DNA of 64,000 nt from Beroe ovata (Eukaryota; Ctenophora; Nuda; Beroida; Beroidae). The stretch is from contig CAMPET010000164.1 of NCBI GenBank assembly GCA_946803715.1, positions 99,996 through 163,995 on the forward strand, given 5' to 3'. This document shows, one piece after another, positions 45,201 to 57,121 of this stretch (position 1 is the first letter of the stretch; the number at the start of each line of letters is the position of its first letter). Made by a program: the position numbers and the translations under genes. Below the pieces are notes generated by a model, which did no database searches, was not told the DNA's origin, and saw nothing but the letters and a program-made list of their open reading frames with translations.

Positions 45201-47774
45201 AAAGAAAGGACAAAAAGCGATCATATCGGAGACATGAATATTGGAGATGAATGCAGGAATACGTTTAGCTTTATGGTGATACTACTCACAGAAAGGGTTG
45301 AGAATACTTTCGCCCACTTTATCTCAAGACCCTGGAAAATCATACATTCGTAACACATCATTCATTGACTTCTAACTAAATTCTATCGCAATTGGAGCGT
45401 CTTCCCGGTGTTGATATTTCGATATTCGAAGGTGCCAGGTGGTGTGAATGATTCCTGAAATCACACTAACCGAACTTCTGGTATAGACAGGGTAAGGAAT
45501 CGGTACATTCTTCAGGTATTCAGAAAAAAGCGTGATGAATAGTACCATCCTGAAGGAAATGGATATGAGTGGCAAATCGAACAATAATTGTTAAGTACTC
45601 TCTTAATCCGATGACTTCGAGATTGTCGTGCAAATGCCCCATGCCGAAGATAAGTTAAGTATGTGCCTGGCTCGCAATTTTTATCAATCGACGATTTCGA
45701 GATTCACCTACCCTATGGCTATGCCCCAATGTGACCCTGCTGCATTGGCAGCAACCTCAGCAAGACAGAGACCAATGAGTGCAATGAGGACGGTGATGGT
45801 TATCGGTCCAATAACCCTCAGCAGGAGACCAACCAGCCCTAGAGAGCCGAGAATCATCTGAAAGAGGATGAGGTTTTTCCCTTCACAGTTTACAAATCAA
45901 AACAAAGTATACCTTCTTTAAGTTTAAGGCACTTTTCAGGCGAGCAAACATATACAGCGCTATACAGTTTACAACTAATCGAGAAAATGCTAAGTACCTG
46001 AAGCAGTGATGCCAACATTAAATTTCCCTGCAATTCAGCCATCTTATCATGCCAATGTCCTTCGAAAGTATCTGAAGAAAGTTTAAATATTACCGTCATT
46101 GTCATCAGAGGGTTTATATCGAATTCCTAGAGCGTCAGAGATTATCGCAGAGGAGATCTTCATTCAATAATTATCCTTATCTCAAATACTTTCTTTAGAG
46201 AATTTGACTTCTCATTTTCCAATCTTACCACAAGGTTCCTTGCTGAGAATACCCTCTGCAACTGCGAAGAAAACGTATGATCCGCTCTGAATTATGGGGA
46301 GTCTTGTTCCAAAGAACACCTGGAACGAATTCTAATTCTGAAGTTTGAACTTGGTAATTGTTGTAGAGCATGACTGTCTAACGTGTGTCATGCTGCATTA
46401 ACTTGGGAACCGATTTTCAGATTGACGTTTCTTATTATAGCCCTGGAGCTAAGATGAATCGTTCAAGACTAAAGCTTAAACAATTTAAGAACTATCCTCA
46501 AATGCTAACTGAAACTGATATGTTTTAGGTGGATAAAGGATTAATGCAGTCCTTAACTTGAGAACCGACTGTCGGTCTTCAAAACATACACCATCGATTC
46601 CTATGTATTTTTGGACGCTGAATCGATTCCCGACCGAATTGTTGCCCTCTCTCGCTTGCCTGAGGTGCTGTCCGTCACGTAACTTCGAGACTGACATGTG
46701 AGACGAAAATGCAATTTTTGACCTATTTCTAGATGAGTCAGCCCAAAAATTCTTCCAGATTCGGATTCTACGTCAAAAAATAAGCCGGAAACACTTGTTT
46801 TCACTAAATTTCCAGGTAAAATAATTTTTGATGTCGGTGTGTCTCAGTGATTTTCGTGTTTTTGCACCTTTTGCTTCCCACAGGTTTGAAATCGTGATTT
46901 GGGCGTGGTTTTACAGCAAGTATGGAACTTACATGATCATGAAAAGAGTTGTTAGTTATAGTATGGGAGTAGGAGAGATGATTTGGTGAAAAATTGGTGT
47001 CCCAAGTGCCTGTTTAACCTCCATCAAAAACCTTCAAAAATGAAGTAAAAAAGTGTGGGCATCATCGATCACATTTTCCAACTGATACCGATATCAGAAA
47101 TTCGATAAAATTTTTTGTTAAGTTTCAGTACAAATACCTTCGATTCCTACGTAGTTTTGGACGCTGAATCAATTCCCGACCGAATTGTAGCCCTATCTCG
47201 GTTCCCTGAGGACCTGTCTGTCAAGTGACTTCGAGACTCACATGTGAGATGAAATTGGGTGGATAAGGGATTACGGCGGCCCTCAACTCGGGAACTGATT
47301 GTTCGATTGGCGTGAAATTTTGGTTGTCCGAGTTTCTAATAGTCCTTGAGCTATGATAGAAGCTTCAAGACAATAGCTCAATGAGTTTGAGAAGTATCCT
47401 CAAATGCTCAAACAAACCGACATGTTTTAGGTCGATAAAGGGTAATGGTAGCCCTTACCTTGGGAAAGAATTGACGGATTAACGTGAAAATTAGTTTTTC
47501 CGAGTTTCTAGTGGTCCTTGAGCTATGATAGAAGTTTCAAGACTATAAGCTTATCCGTTTAGGAGCTATCCTCATATGTTCACTCAAACTGACATGTTTT
47601 GGGTCGATAAGGNAATGAACAATAAATTGTACACAGCCAGTGTATCATCTTAATTTTGATTAAAAATAACTCAAGTGCTCATGCAGTCACCTGTTTTCTC
47701 ATGTGGTGCAGGTCATCTATGATGGGTTCAGTGTCTTCCTCCTGGACCGGGACCTTCTCTTGATCACCCTTCAT
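42259..47774 (-). CDS. SLC23-family nucleobase/ascorbate transporter (first helices missing)
   Basis: Exons: 47774-47691, 46319-46229, 46071-45998, 45857-45712, 45549-45471, 45331-45290, 44239-44098, 43911-43779, 43509-43389, 43259-43095, 42910-42803, 42686-42557, 42395-42259 (1452 nt in phase). SLC23/NAT proteins are sodium-coupled carriers of vitamin C or of purines and pyrimidines in the plasma membrane. Diagnostic blocks: [58 protein letters not shown], the NAT signature [10 protein letters not shown] (N-x-G-x4-T-K), [51 protein letters not shown]. The expected N-terminal block (PPWYL...QH motif, about 65 aa) before the [15 protein letters not shown] exon is not seen. The intron there (46320-47690) is repeat-filled and has an n at 47613, so the exon may be lost in the gap. 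The donor at 42557 is GTTGGT. Substrate (urate, ascorbate or nucleobase) cannot be told. Confidence 0.92.
44240..44302 (-). repeat. 15-bp tandem repeat of acceptor-like sequence
   Basis: On the coding strand the unit GTACATCATCACTCA is repeated about four times just before the SLC23 acceptor at 44239. The array ends CACTCAG, CACTCAG, CACTTAG and finally CCTCAG, the one that joins in frame. Confidence 0.85.
44828..44926. mobile_element. 99-bp foldback element
   Basis: ggtgaaatcatgcatt (44828-44843) pairs with aatgcatgatttcgcc (44911-44926) with one mismatch, in an SLC23 intron. No flanking duplication is clear. Confidence 0.6.
46385..47612. repeat. Local repeat family filling the first SLC23 intron
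   Basis: A unit of about 165 bp (words: ttgggaac, gtccttgagctatgatagaa, tcaagac, ctatcctcaaatg, gacatgttttaggt, gataaagg) occurs from about 46385, 47262 and 47440. A second word of about 110 bp (cttcgattcctacgtagttt ... cgagactcacatgtgaga) occurs at 46589-46712 and 47140-47252. Copies are diverged 10-20 percent by eye. The array stops at the n at 47613. Confidence 0.75.
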
Positions 47775-50578
47775 TGCAATCTCTTGTCCCTGAAATATAG
47801 GACAGGGGGGTCATATCCAAAACAGAGGTCACAATTGTTATGATTATGATCTCATTCGATTTTGAAACGAATGGATGTAAACATAACAATAATTGTTTTC
47901 AACATGGGACAACATAATTTATAGTTGGTTACACCACCTTTGATGTATAATGCACAGCTGGATTTGCAATAACATCCGTCATATCAAGTCCTCAAGGATG
48001 AGTAAAGCTACTCAGGCTTTTCAAGGATTATGGAGAAACTAGAAAACCCGCCAAGTGGGCGTGATACACTACTCATTGAGTCTTTGGACAAGACAGCGGA
48101 AAATAAATTCAAAAGACAGTCGTCAGTAACACTCTATATCGTGCACGTGCAGCATCTACGCTACCATAGTAACGCGCGCAGATTGTAGAATAGTGTCACT
48201 TTTGTCTACAAAGTCAAGAAGGACGCCTGTCTACAAAGACACGAAAGACGCAAACAAACAAACAACCAAATTATAATAGGGAGCCCGTGAAGTACTCAAG
48301 TAGTCACAATATGAATAAACATCAACGCATCAGATTATGAAACGACTAACGTATTGTGAAAGATGTTGAATGAGGTAGCATATCAAATCCAGATTCCAGA
48401 TCAAGAGCGATCACAGCTACAGGTCACTCACTGTGTGTGGTCGATGATTCAGTGCAAAACAGAAATATATCCTGCAAGATCTAACTGTCATTGCGCGCGC
48501 ATCAAACTGCACGTGCAACTGTTGTCTCTCCTATCTACAGAGAGCGCAACGTAATCAGAACAACGCCATAAGAAATGCGCCTACAGGCTACTTCTTTTTG
48601 CACGTGCAACTCATACGCTACCATAGCAACACGCAGTACGCAGTGAACGCACAGAAAACAGTCATACATGATGCTTGGTGTATCAACTATCTCACCAATC
48701 CGACGGGCTAGTTCTAGTAGTGATAATAAAAGAGAGAATGCCAAATTCAAATAGGAAAGAAAATAACATCAGACTCAGAGAATCTAAAATAATATTCAGG
48801 TATAACAGGGTAGATAATATATGCGAAGGGTGTATATCAAATCAAGGAACTTGATTTTAGATTATTCGATGGACATAATGTAATCAAACGAAAGCGATGC
48901 GCAATTATTAAATATCGACTGACCAGAACGTCATAAAGTTTGGAGGGACTAAAATATAGTTAACATAAGCCATTCACAGAACGGTTACCTATCTCAGCCC
49001 GTATCCAGTTTCATTAACTACATAACGGATCAAAAGTTGAAAATAGTAAAAGGTTAGGTACCTATATTATAGGTATGTAGGTTAGTAGGTTACATATATG
49101 TGCTCGACACACGATCGAAACAAACTTTTCATTTGTGCGCAAAGCACAAACTTTTTGAGTTGAAAATTGGAACAGCTGGTAATTACACGTCGTATACCGT
49201 ATATAATACAATTCATCTGATTAAACGTAATTCACGGGAATTTCTCTGCGTCAAGGCGTCATGAGTCTGATAAATTTCTGTAGAAAATAATCCCATGCAC
49301 AGCTGCTGCCTATGATAACGTCACAATTACGCATATCTGCATCAGGTAGGTATAGTATTTGAAATTTCTGGGGTATTAATAGAATCTCTCAGCATGGCGA
49401 GCGTGAAGCTAAACAGTGAAGACCATCACATAATATATGAACGTAATTATGAATCCTAGCATGTAGAATGTGCTGCAGTGATAAGCATAATCATTACAGT
49501 TTCTGCCCAATGCTGCATGACCATGGATGCATGATGACATTTATTCTCTGTTTTAAAGTCTACAAATTCAAATTGATTGAGTAAAAATTCGAGATTCGTC
49601 ACAATTTGCTCGGACGGGATTCCTCATTCCTCGGAAGGTAATCACCTGTGCACTGTGCAGTAGGTACCTAATTCAGCATTCTCCGATAAAATTAGACCTC
49701 CAAAAATATCACAATTTCTCTCAGATGAATGAGATTTGAAAATGTGGTTCTATATCTGTACGACAGACCGAGATATGCGGCGCCCAATCAGTTCTAATTC
49801 TAAAGAATCAGCCTAAATAGATCTTATAAATGTGGGGGGGTCCAACTACCAGCGGCCATCGGCCAGCTGGCCGAAATGAAGAATTTTTTAGGCAAATGAC
49901 CGGATGGCCGCTTTTTGTAATATTGAAATTTTTGCCTTAAATAGGGGTCTGAGCACATAACTTCCAGAGAGAAACATTTTGCTGATAGATCAGAGAAGTC
50001 ATTTGAATACATTCCAAGTCACCACTCACCAAACACGAATTTTGATCCAAAAGAGGATAAAACTTGAATTCTTCACCATCCAACCCATGTCAAGTATAGT
50101 GTAGATAATCATTTACAAGGTTTGTCATTCATCAGGTAAAATGTTGAGAGGGGATCAGAAAACTATCAAAATGAGGAAATTAGCTGGTCAGAAAGTGGTC
50201 GAAGTGGGCAGTCCTAGGCCAGAAGGGGGCCAAAAGAGGTTCACAGTCTGACTATAATGTAGTGCAAGTGTTCTCTGTTTAGTGCATTGTGGACATGTTC
50301 TTACTGAACCCCTTACTGATTCCCTTCTGATTCCCTGCTGACCGCTAAGATACTGATCCCCTGCGTCAGGAATTAGTCAGGTGTTCAAGAATGCGTCAGC
50401 AGCGGGGAGTATACCAGTATACTGTATAGGACTCTACAGCTTAACACGCTACAGCGCAGGACAGTACAGCGGACATTCAGTTTAGGGTGGACAAGGCGCA
50501 CTGTAGAGCTCAGATATAAACACCTTTTCACATACCGTACACACATGACCTCATTATAGATCGATTGTACCGTCAATG
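47775..50578. other. Intergenic, no gene recognised
   Basis: Contains two X-box-like palindromes (48160-48173, 48617-48630) near repeated gcacgtgca words, and an odd G/C-rich patch at 49838-49910 (cagcggccatcggccagctg). No exon supported. Confidence 0.5.
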
Positions 50579-51539
50579 NNNNNNNNNNNNNNNNNNNNNN
50601 NNNNNNNNNNNNNNNNNNNNNNNNNNNNNNNNNNNNNNNNNNNNNNNNNNNNNNNNNNNNNNNNNNNNNNNNNNNNNNNNNNNNNNNNNNNNNNNNNNNN
50701 NNNNNNNNNNNNNNNNNNNNNNNNNNNNNNNNNNNNNNNNNNNNNNNNNNNNNNNNNNNNNNNNNNNNNNNNNNNNNNNNNNNNNNNNNNNNNNNNNNNN
50801 NNNNNNNNNNNNNNNNNNNNNNNNNNNNNNNNNNNNNNNNNNNNNNNNNNNNNNNNNNNNNNNNNNNNNNNNNNNNNNNNNNNNNNNNNNNNNNNNNNNN
50901 NNNNNNNNNNNNNNNNNNNNNNNNNNNNNNNNNNNNNNNNNNNNNNNNNNNNNNNNNNNNNNNNNNNNNNNNNNNNNNNNNNNNNNNNNNNNNNNNNNNN
51001 NNNNNNNNNNNNNNNNNNNNNNNNNNNNNNNNNNNNNNNNNNNNNNNNNNNNNNNNNNNNNNNNNNNNNNNNNNNNNNNNNNNNNNNNNNNNNNNNNNNN
51101 NNNNNNNNNNNNNNNNNNNNNNNNNNNNNNNNNNNNNNNNNNNNNNNNNNNNNNNNNNNNNNNNNNNNNNNNNNNNNNNNNNNNNNNNNNNNNNNNNNNN
51201 NNNNNNNNNNNNNNNNNNNNNNNNNNNNNNNNNNNNNNNNNNNNNNNNNNNNNNNNNNNNNNNNNNNNNNNNNNNNNNNNNNNNNNNNNNNNNNNNNNNN
51301 NNNNNNNNNNNNNNNNNNNNNNNNNNNNNNNNNNNNNNNNNNNNNNNNNNNNNNNNNNNNNNNNNNNNNNNNNNNNNNNNNNNNNNNNNNNNNNNNNNNN
51401 NNNNNNNNNNNNNNNNNNNNNNNNNNNNNNNNNNNNNNNNNNNNNNNNNNNNNNNNNNNNNNNNNNNNNNNNNNNNNNNNNNNNNNNNNNNNNNNNNNNN
51501 NNNNNNNNNNNNNNNNNNNNNNNNNNNNNNNNNNNNNNN
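50579..51539. other. Assembly gap of 961 N
   Basis: Unresolved sequence. The first exon of the innexin downstream is probably within or beyond it. Confidence 0.95.
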
Positions 51540-51570
51540 AAATTCGGCGAATCCGTAAAAACATATAGTA

Positions 51571-51741
51571 GGGTCTGGCAAGCGCCGCAGCTTTTCGCGC
51601 GTTACATAAACGCATCAAGCTCACCGAGTCGGCCCTTCGGGCCTCCTTGGTGACCGAGCTCGCAAAAAGGGCCCTTCGGGCCCTTTTTGCTCGCACGTTC
51701 AACATTAGCTACAGATGCCGCGGGGGGCTTGCCAGCCCCCT
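51571..51741. repeat. GC-rich multi-hairpin module
   Basis: Three hairpins occur in a row: ggcccttcgggcc at 51631-51643, a perfect 13-bp stem with a 3-nt loop at 51662-51690 (ending in five T), and gggggcttgccagccccc at 51723-51740. The ends ctggcaagc (51575) and gcttgccag (51727) are also inverted copies of each other. GC content is far above its surroundings. It may be a structured non-autonomous element, or foreign sequence at a contig end, since it abuts the gap. Confidence 0.6.
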
Positions 51742-51928
51742 GATAACCAGTGGTGCAAATCAGTATTTCTTATTGGGGGTATAATTCGTGCTAAGGGGCA
51801 TATCTTTGCATTTTTCTAAATTTGGGGGAGGGGATGGTGGTATTGGTCTAAAGCGTTAATTAGATAATTGTTTGTGTAATTAGACTGTGAGGACCGATCC
51901 CGTCTGAGCAGTCTTATATATGGTATAA

Positions 51929-52136
51929 AGTGGTGTTCACAACAGCTGGTGTCTGTGAAACCTGAATTATCAACTGGTGTCAGTAATGGTGCATTCACAG
52001 ACTGGTGTAAACAACGCTGCATTACCAAGACCAGTGAACAAGTGACACAACATTGACTTGCGCTAGTGATACGCGATAACCGGGTGTCAACATCAGTACT
52101 TTTAAACTGGTGTCAAACTTTGGTGTCAAACTGGTG
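51929..52136. repeat. Cluster of tggtgtcaa motifs upstream of an innexin exon
   Basis: About eight ggtgtc or ggtgta words, all on the + strand, occur in 210 bp ending 27 bp before the acceptor at 52162. Confidence 0.75.
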
Positions 52137-52162
52137 TCAATAATTATCCGCTTTCTCTCCAG

Positions 52163-54922
52163 GTGAAACCATCAAGTGTCACGGGTTCACGATCTTCTCC
52201 GAGCCGTTTGCGGAGAACTATTGCTGGGTACAGGGTATCTACGTGATCCTGGAGGCGTTTGACATTCCAGACGAGAATGTCCCATACCCTGGGATTATAC
52301 CGGAGGAGACACCTTGTCTGAATTACATGTGAGTTACTGTAATAAATACACGTGAGTTACTGTCTTAATTACATGTTAGTTCCTGTCTTAATTACATGTG
52401 AGTTCCTGTCTTAATTACATGGTATTGAGTTGTAACTGTCTTAGTGTCTGAATTACATGTGAGTTACTGTCTTAATTACATGTGAGTTACTGTCTTAGTA
52501 ACATGTGAGTTACTGTCTTAATTACATGTGAGTTACTACCTTAATTACATGTGAGTTACTGTCTTAGTAACATGTCGGTTGCTGTCAGAAATACATGTTA
52601 GTTCCCGTCTCAACTACATGTGATTAACAGTCTTAATTACATGTGAGTTCCCGTCTAAAATAGTAGTGGAGCACTAAAAAACTTGTATAATTCCCACAGA
52701 AAAAGTGATGGGACAATGTTTATGTGTCCAGATGACGACGCAATAGCTCCTCTCACCAGAGTTAAACTCATGTGGTATCAGGTACAGAACGTAAACTCAA
52801 AATGAGGATAAATCGTGATTCGTGTCAGTTTGGTGGAAATATGACCCAAAGAATTACCTACATAATTTCTGTTATCTCTCCCCCCCAGTGGATACCATTC
52901 TACTTCTTCTTGTGTGCTGCTGCATTCTATATCCCATACCTCATCTACCACGGCACTGACATTGGAAAACTCAAACATATAGGTCTGTGCAAACTATAAC
53001 ATAACTTCAGTGTATGACATGAGATTGAGGAGTGATTTCCAATATTCGTGGCTCGTGTAGTCTAAAAGCGCTGCGAAAAATCATGACGGCAACGTGAGCT
53101 GTATGGGGCTCCATCAAGAACTTTATCCCTGACTTACGCGAAATCAATCAGGGTATTCAGGAGCCATAACATCGTGCATGCTCATGGATACCAGAATAAC
53201 CTCATTACCATGGTCCATGACAACTGTAACCATGATAGCCTCCATGGCATTGAGTCACAGTACCATGACAACTTTTAACTCAGGAAAGCTACTTGGAGAT
53301 ATGTTCGATGACGAAACAGAGGAAACTGCAAAACTCGAGAGGGCTAGTTTGTGGCTATCCAACAAAATGGCCTCTTACATAAAAGCGAAAGGTTGAACTC
53401 TTGACAAAAATGTCAAGTCAAGCATTGTGATGTATAATTTTTTTCCTGGATCTAAGCATAAAATTTCTAAAGCATTAGTCAGAGAATCTAGGTATATATG
53501 GAAAACAAGCGAAATCCCTCCCATTGTCCTTACCTCCAAATATTTGCAGGGTTTTTCCAGAACCTTTTCCTCCGACACAAGTTCTTCCTCATAGTCCTGA
53601 CGACCAAGATCGTGAATCTTGCTGTTGTGGTGCTGGTTATCATGCTCACTGATCAGGTGAATATATGTATGCCCGTTTCAACAACCTGAAAATTGGAACT
53701 TAAGTCCGAGAACAGAAGAGTTTTCAAATTCAATATGGCATGATACTGGTCCTATACTCGACACTGGCCCAAGTCATGTAGACTTATTTCTTTGGACTCA
53801 TATCACGTATTCAGAGACTTCTGAATATAAAGCATTCTTCGGAGTCGTATTATGAGTCGTATTACGGTAACTTCGTATTACGGTGTTTTTAATGCTTACA
53901 AGCGTTACAAAAGATGCTACAATAAAATGTGCACATGAAAATTAAGAGGAGGTGCTGAATTCTATCCTCCACAGATGTTTGTAGTGGGACCGTTCCTCTC
54001 ATACGGCATAGACTGGGCACTCCATATTAGCAGAGATAACACTGGGTCAGATGATAATCCTGTGAATAAGCTCTTCCCAAAGATGGCCGCCTGTGAGGTT
54101 AAAGTGTGGGGAGCCACTGGTATCAACAATGAAGCAGGTTAGACCAGCGCCAGTCATCTAGATGAAGAGGAACTGGCCAGTACAGCACCTTCTCATGAGA
54201 GCTGGCTTAGCGTGATAAAAAACCATATAAGACTTTCAAAAACCCGTATGGGATTACATCTAGCAACATGGGTGTTATAATACCTATAGCAACACTATAA
54301 ATCACCTTAGCAACACGCGCGGTAACCATGACGATACCACTCAGGTCTTTGTGTGCTCGCCCCTAACGTCGTGAACTCATACTTTTTCATCATCTTCTGG
54401 TTCCTTCTCGTGATTTCTCTAGCTGCCAACCTCTTCTCAGTCCTGTTTACAACCACTTCCTACCTCTTTACCCTCGGTAACATGATGCGATTGAGTGATT
54501 TGAAACAAGTTTCGGGGTTTTGAATGGATCAAATCAGGGGGAAGGTACAGTACTAAGTACAATGTATGGTGCTTTTTAGGTACGTGGAAAGCTCTGCTTG
54601 CCAGAACATTCATGGACAACACACCTAGAGGAAAATGGCTCTATTTTAAGTCAGGTAAATTCAAATATAGAAGTTAATATTTTTTGAATAATATCGCAGT
54701 GGCTTTATTATAAATCATGACGATCGTTGGCCATATCTAGTCACTGTTGGATAATTCGATGCGATATATCTTCCAGGATTAAGCGGACAGATAACCATGG
54801 AAATTCTGGCAAAGAACTTACCGGCAAAGACCTTTGAGAAGCTGTTTGATATGACGTGTACAAGAGTTATCCAATCAGCAGATAAAGGAATTTTAGCGGA
54901 GTTGCAGGACATGGATCAATAG
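52163..54922 (+). CDS. Innexin gap-junction protein (first exon missing)
   Basis: Exons 52163-52328, 52700-52781, 52889-52982, 53161-53391, 53550-53656, 53975-54137, 54345-54476, 54580-54654, 54777-54922, in phase to TAG (about 398 residues). Innexins form hexameric or octameric channels joining invertebrate cells. The first visible exon is extracellular loop 1 (IKCHGFTIFSEPFAENYCWV), with paired cysteines. The family hallmark YQW(V/I)P is present as WYQWIPFYFFLCAAAFYIPY (TM2). TM3 is FFLIVLTTKIVNLAVVVLVI. Loop 2 has FPKMAACEVKVWG and LCVLAPNVVNSYFF, and TM4 is IIFWFLLVISLAANLFSVLF. The C-tail is about 75 residues. TM1 and the start codon are absent and probably lie in the gap before 51540. 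The intron after the first exon contains a 23-bp array made from its own splice donor. Confidence 0.93.
52317..52660 (+). repeat. 23-bp minisatellite built from the exon-intron boundary, about 14 units
   Basis: The unit cttaattacatgtgagttac (plus tgt) repeats from the last bases of the innexin exon (ctgaattacat | gtgagttactgt) through 340 bp of intron. About eight further units keep an intact GTGAGT after ACAT or ACAC, so the intron starts with a row of duplicate splice donors. Confidence 0.9.
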
Positions 54923-57121
54923 CGAAATATCATGCAGAGTCATATTATAGATTTGATCAGGGCCCTGCTCATTTGAATTCCATTTCGATAACTATTGTTA
55001 AAATTCAGAACATTTGGTGCCATTTTCATTTTTGCACTGGCGACACGGGTCATAACCCATATGGACTTAGCAGTTTTCTCAACCCAAAAGTAGAGATTTT
55101 CTCCGTCTTCAGATAGACAACTTTCAGGCTGAGTGGAATCATGGCTACTCAGTATACGTATTATATACATCACACGAAAACAGTATATACACACACGTTA
55201 CCTCAAATACGTGTGAATCTGTGAATTCCATTAACAAAATCTTTAATGCTCTTTTACTTTGAATTGATACCGGATTCATGTTCAAAAATGGTCATGTGCG
55301 GCAAAGTTTGTACATCTTACGCTGACTCTGAGTCGTGAACATACACGCATATGGTTGGTATAAAGATTTCATTTTATAAGATTATATGGATCATGAAGAA
55401 CTCAAGAACTGGTAGGTCATTGCTTTTCAGTGTCCATATTGAAAAGATTTTATTCCTGATAGCCGCGAATACTTGGTTTTCTATTGATGAAGAACTCTCG
55501 CATTTTTAGCCCTTAATCTATGGCCGTCCATGACTCACGAGTGATCGGTTTTTTCTTAATAAAAGTTCAAAATTTCACATTGCTGTCCAACTATAATCTA
55601 ATAGCATGCAGTTTGTCGTACACGAGAATTTATGATGTTCTGTTCATTGGATTTCGTTTTATATTTTTGTTCAATCCGCACATTTTTGCGAAACAAAGCT
55701 GTTGCTCAGTGAATCTTTCAAAATATACTTGCAGTTTGCACGTGCAAATTCGTGTTGTATAAAGATCCAGTGAGTGGGCTCCGTGTTACAAAAGGTCCAA
55801 TTCGAGGAGACCCTAGATGAGCTATCTAAATTACCCTCTCTACTACTCAACGTTATCATAGAGCCAGACACCTTCAAAGCAGAGGTATATTATACTCAAC
55901 CCCTCAAATTTGAATATAGAGCACATGCTACCATTGTCATGGTGATATCGAGGTGCACGTGCAACCGTGACAGGTTGCCATGTGACAGGACACGTGACGT
56001 GTGAAGTGTGGTTCCCTGGATGTAAACCTGATCACGTGAGAAGAAGAGATGCTTCCTGAACAATACCACATGCAAATGACACCTTGCATGCAGACACTGA
56101 TGTACGCGTTTCAGCTCATGAAGCAACGCTACCGCATCATATGCACTCATATTATAGTGTTTCATGCAGCTCTATGTTTCCTTTGATATGGGGAAAGGCG
56201 CTACTTTGAGTCAAGTGAATGATAATCAGGCTTCCCAATATATAGGATACATTATTTTGCATATCATTGTAGAATGTAGTGTCTTATTAGTTTGAAGCTG
56301 TATCATCGAGGAATCCTATCAATTCGAGTCAGAGTGCGTCAAAATAAATCAAGTTTTATAAAACGCCATTTTTCTAATTTCTATAGGACGGATATTTCAA
56401 TTTTCACTACCAATATTCACGATCAATATTTATATGTAGTCCTAATGGATTCATACTTCGTCTTGTACAAATTCCCGCTACAAGTGTAAGACTATAAATT
56501 GTCTAAACCATGTGCAATTCGTCGCGGAGAATACAGCTCTGTTATACATTCACCAAGTTTGACAAGTTTTATCATCAAGAAACTAGCATACAAGCTGTTT
56601 CCAGCTTTTTCTGTAGACTGCTTTGAATGATATTTGCGATTAATTACGTGGACTTGGAGCATAGTTTCTTTTCTTATGATTTCGTAACATCATCCTATTT
56701 CGCTGATGTGGCAGATCTCCTTCATATGGAATGTCGATTTTCAAAATTACCTTCACACCAACATGCGCCTCATACCAGACTCGAAGCCCTCAATTCAGTA
56801 TGCCACTTCTATCATAAGGTGTCAAAATTAACACAACAGCTTCACTTGATTTGTCACACTTCATGGCTCGCTGTACAACCTAATACGCTAATGGGAGATG
56901 GGCAAACCATGGCAACCAACCAGCTGACAGATTCGTGCACACGTGTCACCTTGACAACTCGTTTTAAAATCAATCAAATCTGGATCAGGATATTAGCAGA
57001 AATCAGTTTCAATATCAGTAATTTGATTCTGGGTTTGCCGACATAACTTGGAGTGCAGTACATGCCCGATGCATGCTTTGTGAGTTTCCCTATAAAAGTG
57101 CCTTAATCACCATCAGAGACC
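54923..57121. other. Intergenic region with one exon-like segment
   Basis: Downstream of the innexin. Only 55795-55884 looks like an exon. Repeated words tagcaac and cacgtgcaa occur, and an X-box-like site lies at 56903-56916. Confidence 0.45.
55795..55884 (+). CDS. Orphan exon candidate, 30 codons
   Basis: acaaaag|gtccaa...gcagag|gtatat brackets a 90-nt open segment (VQFEETLDELSKLPSLLLNV then IIEPDTFKAE) that is amphipathic and protein-like. It is phase 0 at both ends and could precede the exons at 59096-60302 (+), with the 57122-58420 gene nested between, but no intermediate exon was found. Confidence 0.35.

Noticed and set aside
50385-51705. Long open frames of 330-398 codons
   Set aside because: They are mostly N and have no coding content.
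52317-52660. CRISPR-like spaced repeat
   Set aside because: Units are contiguous without unique spacers, in an animal intron; it is a minisatellite.
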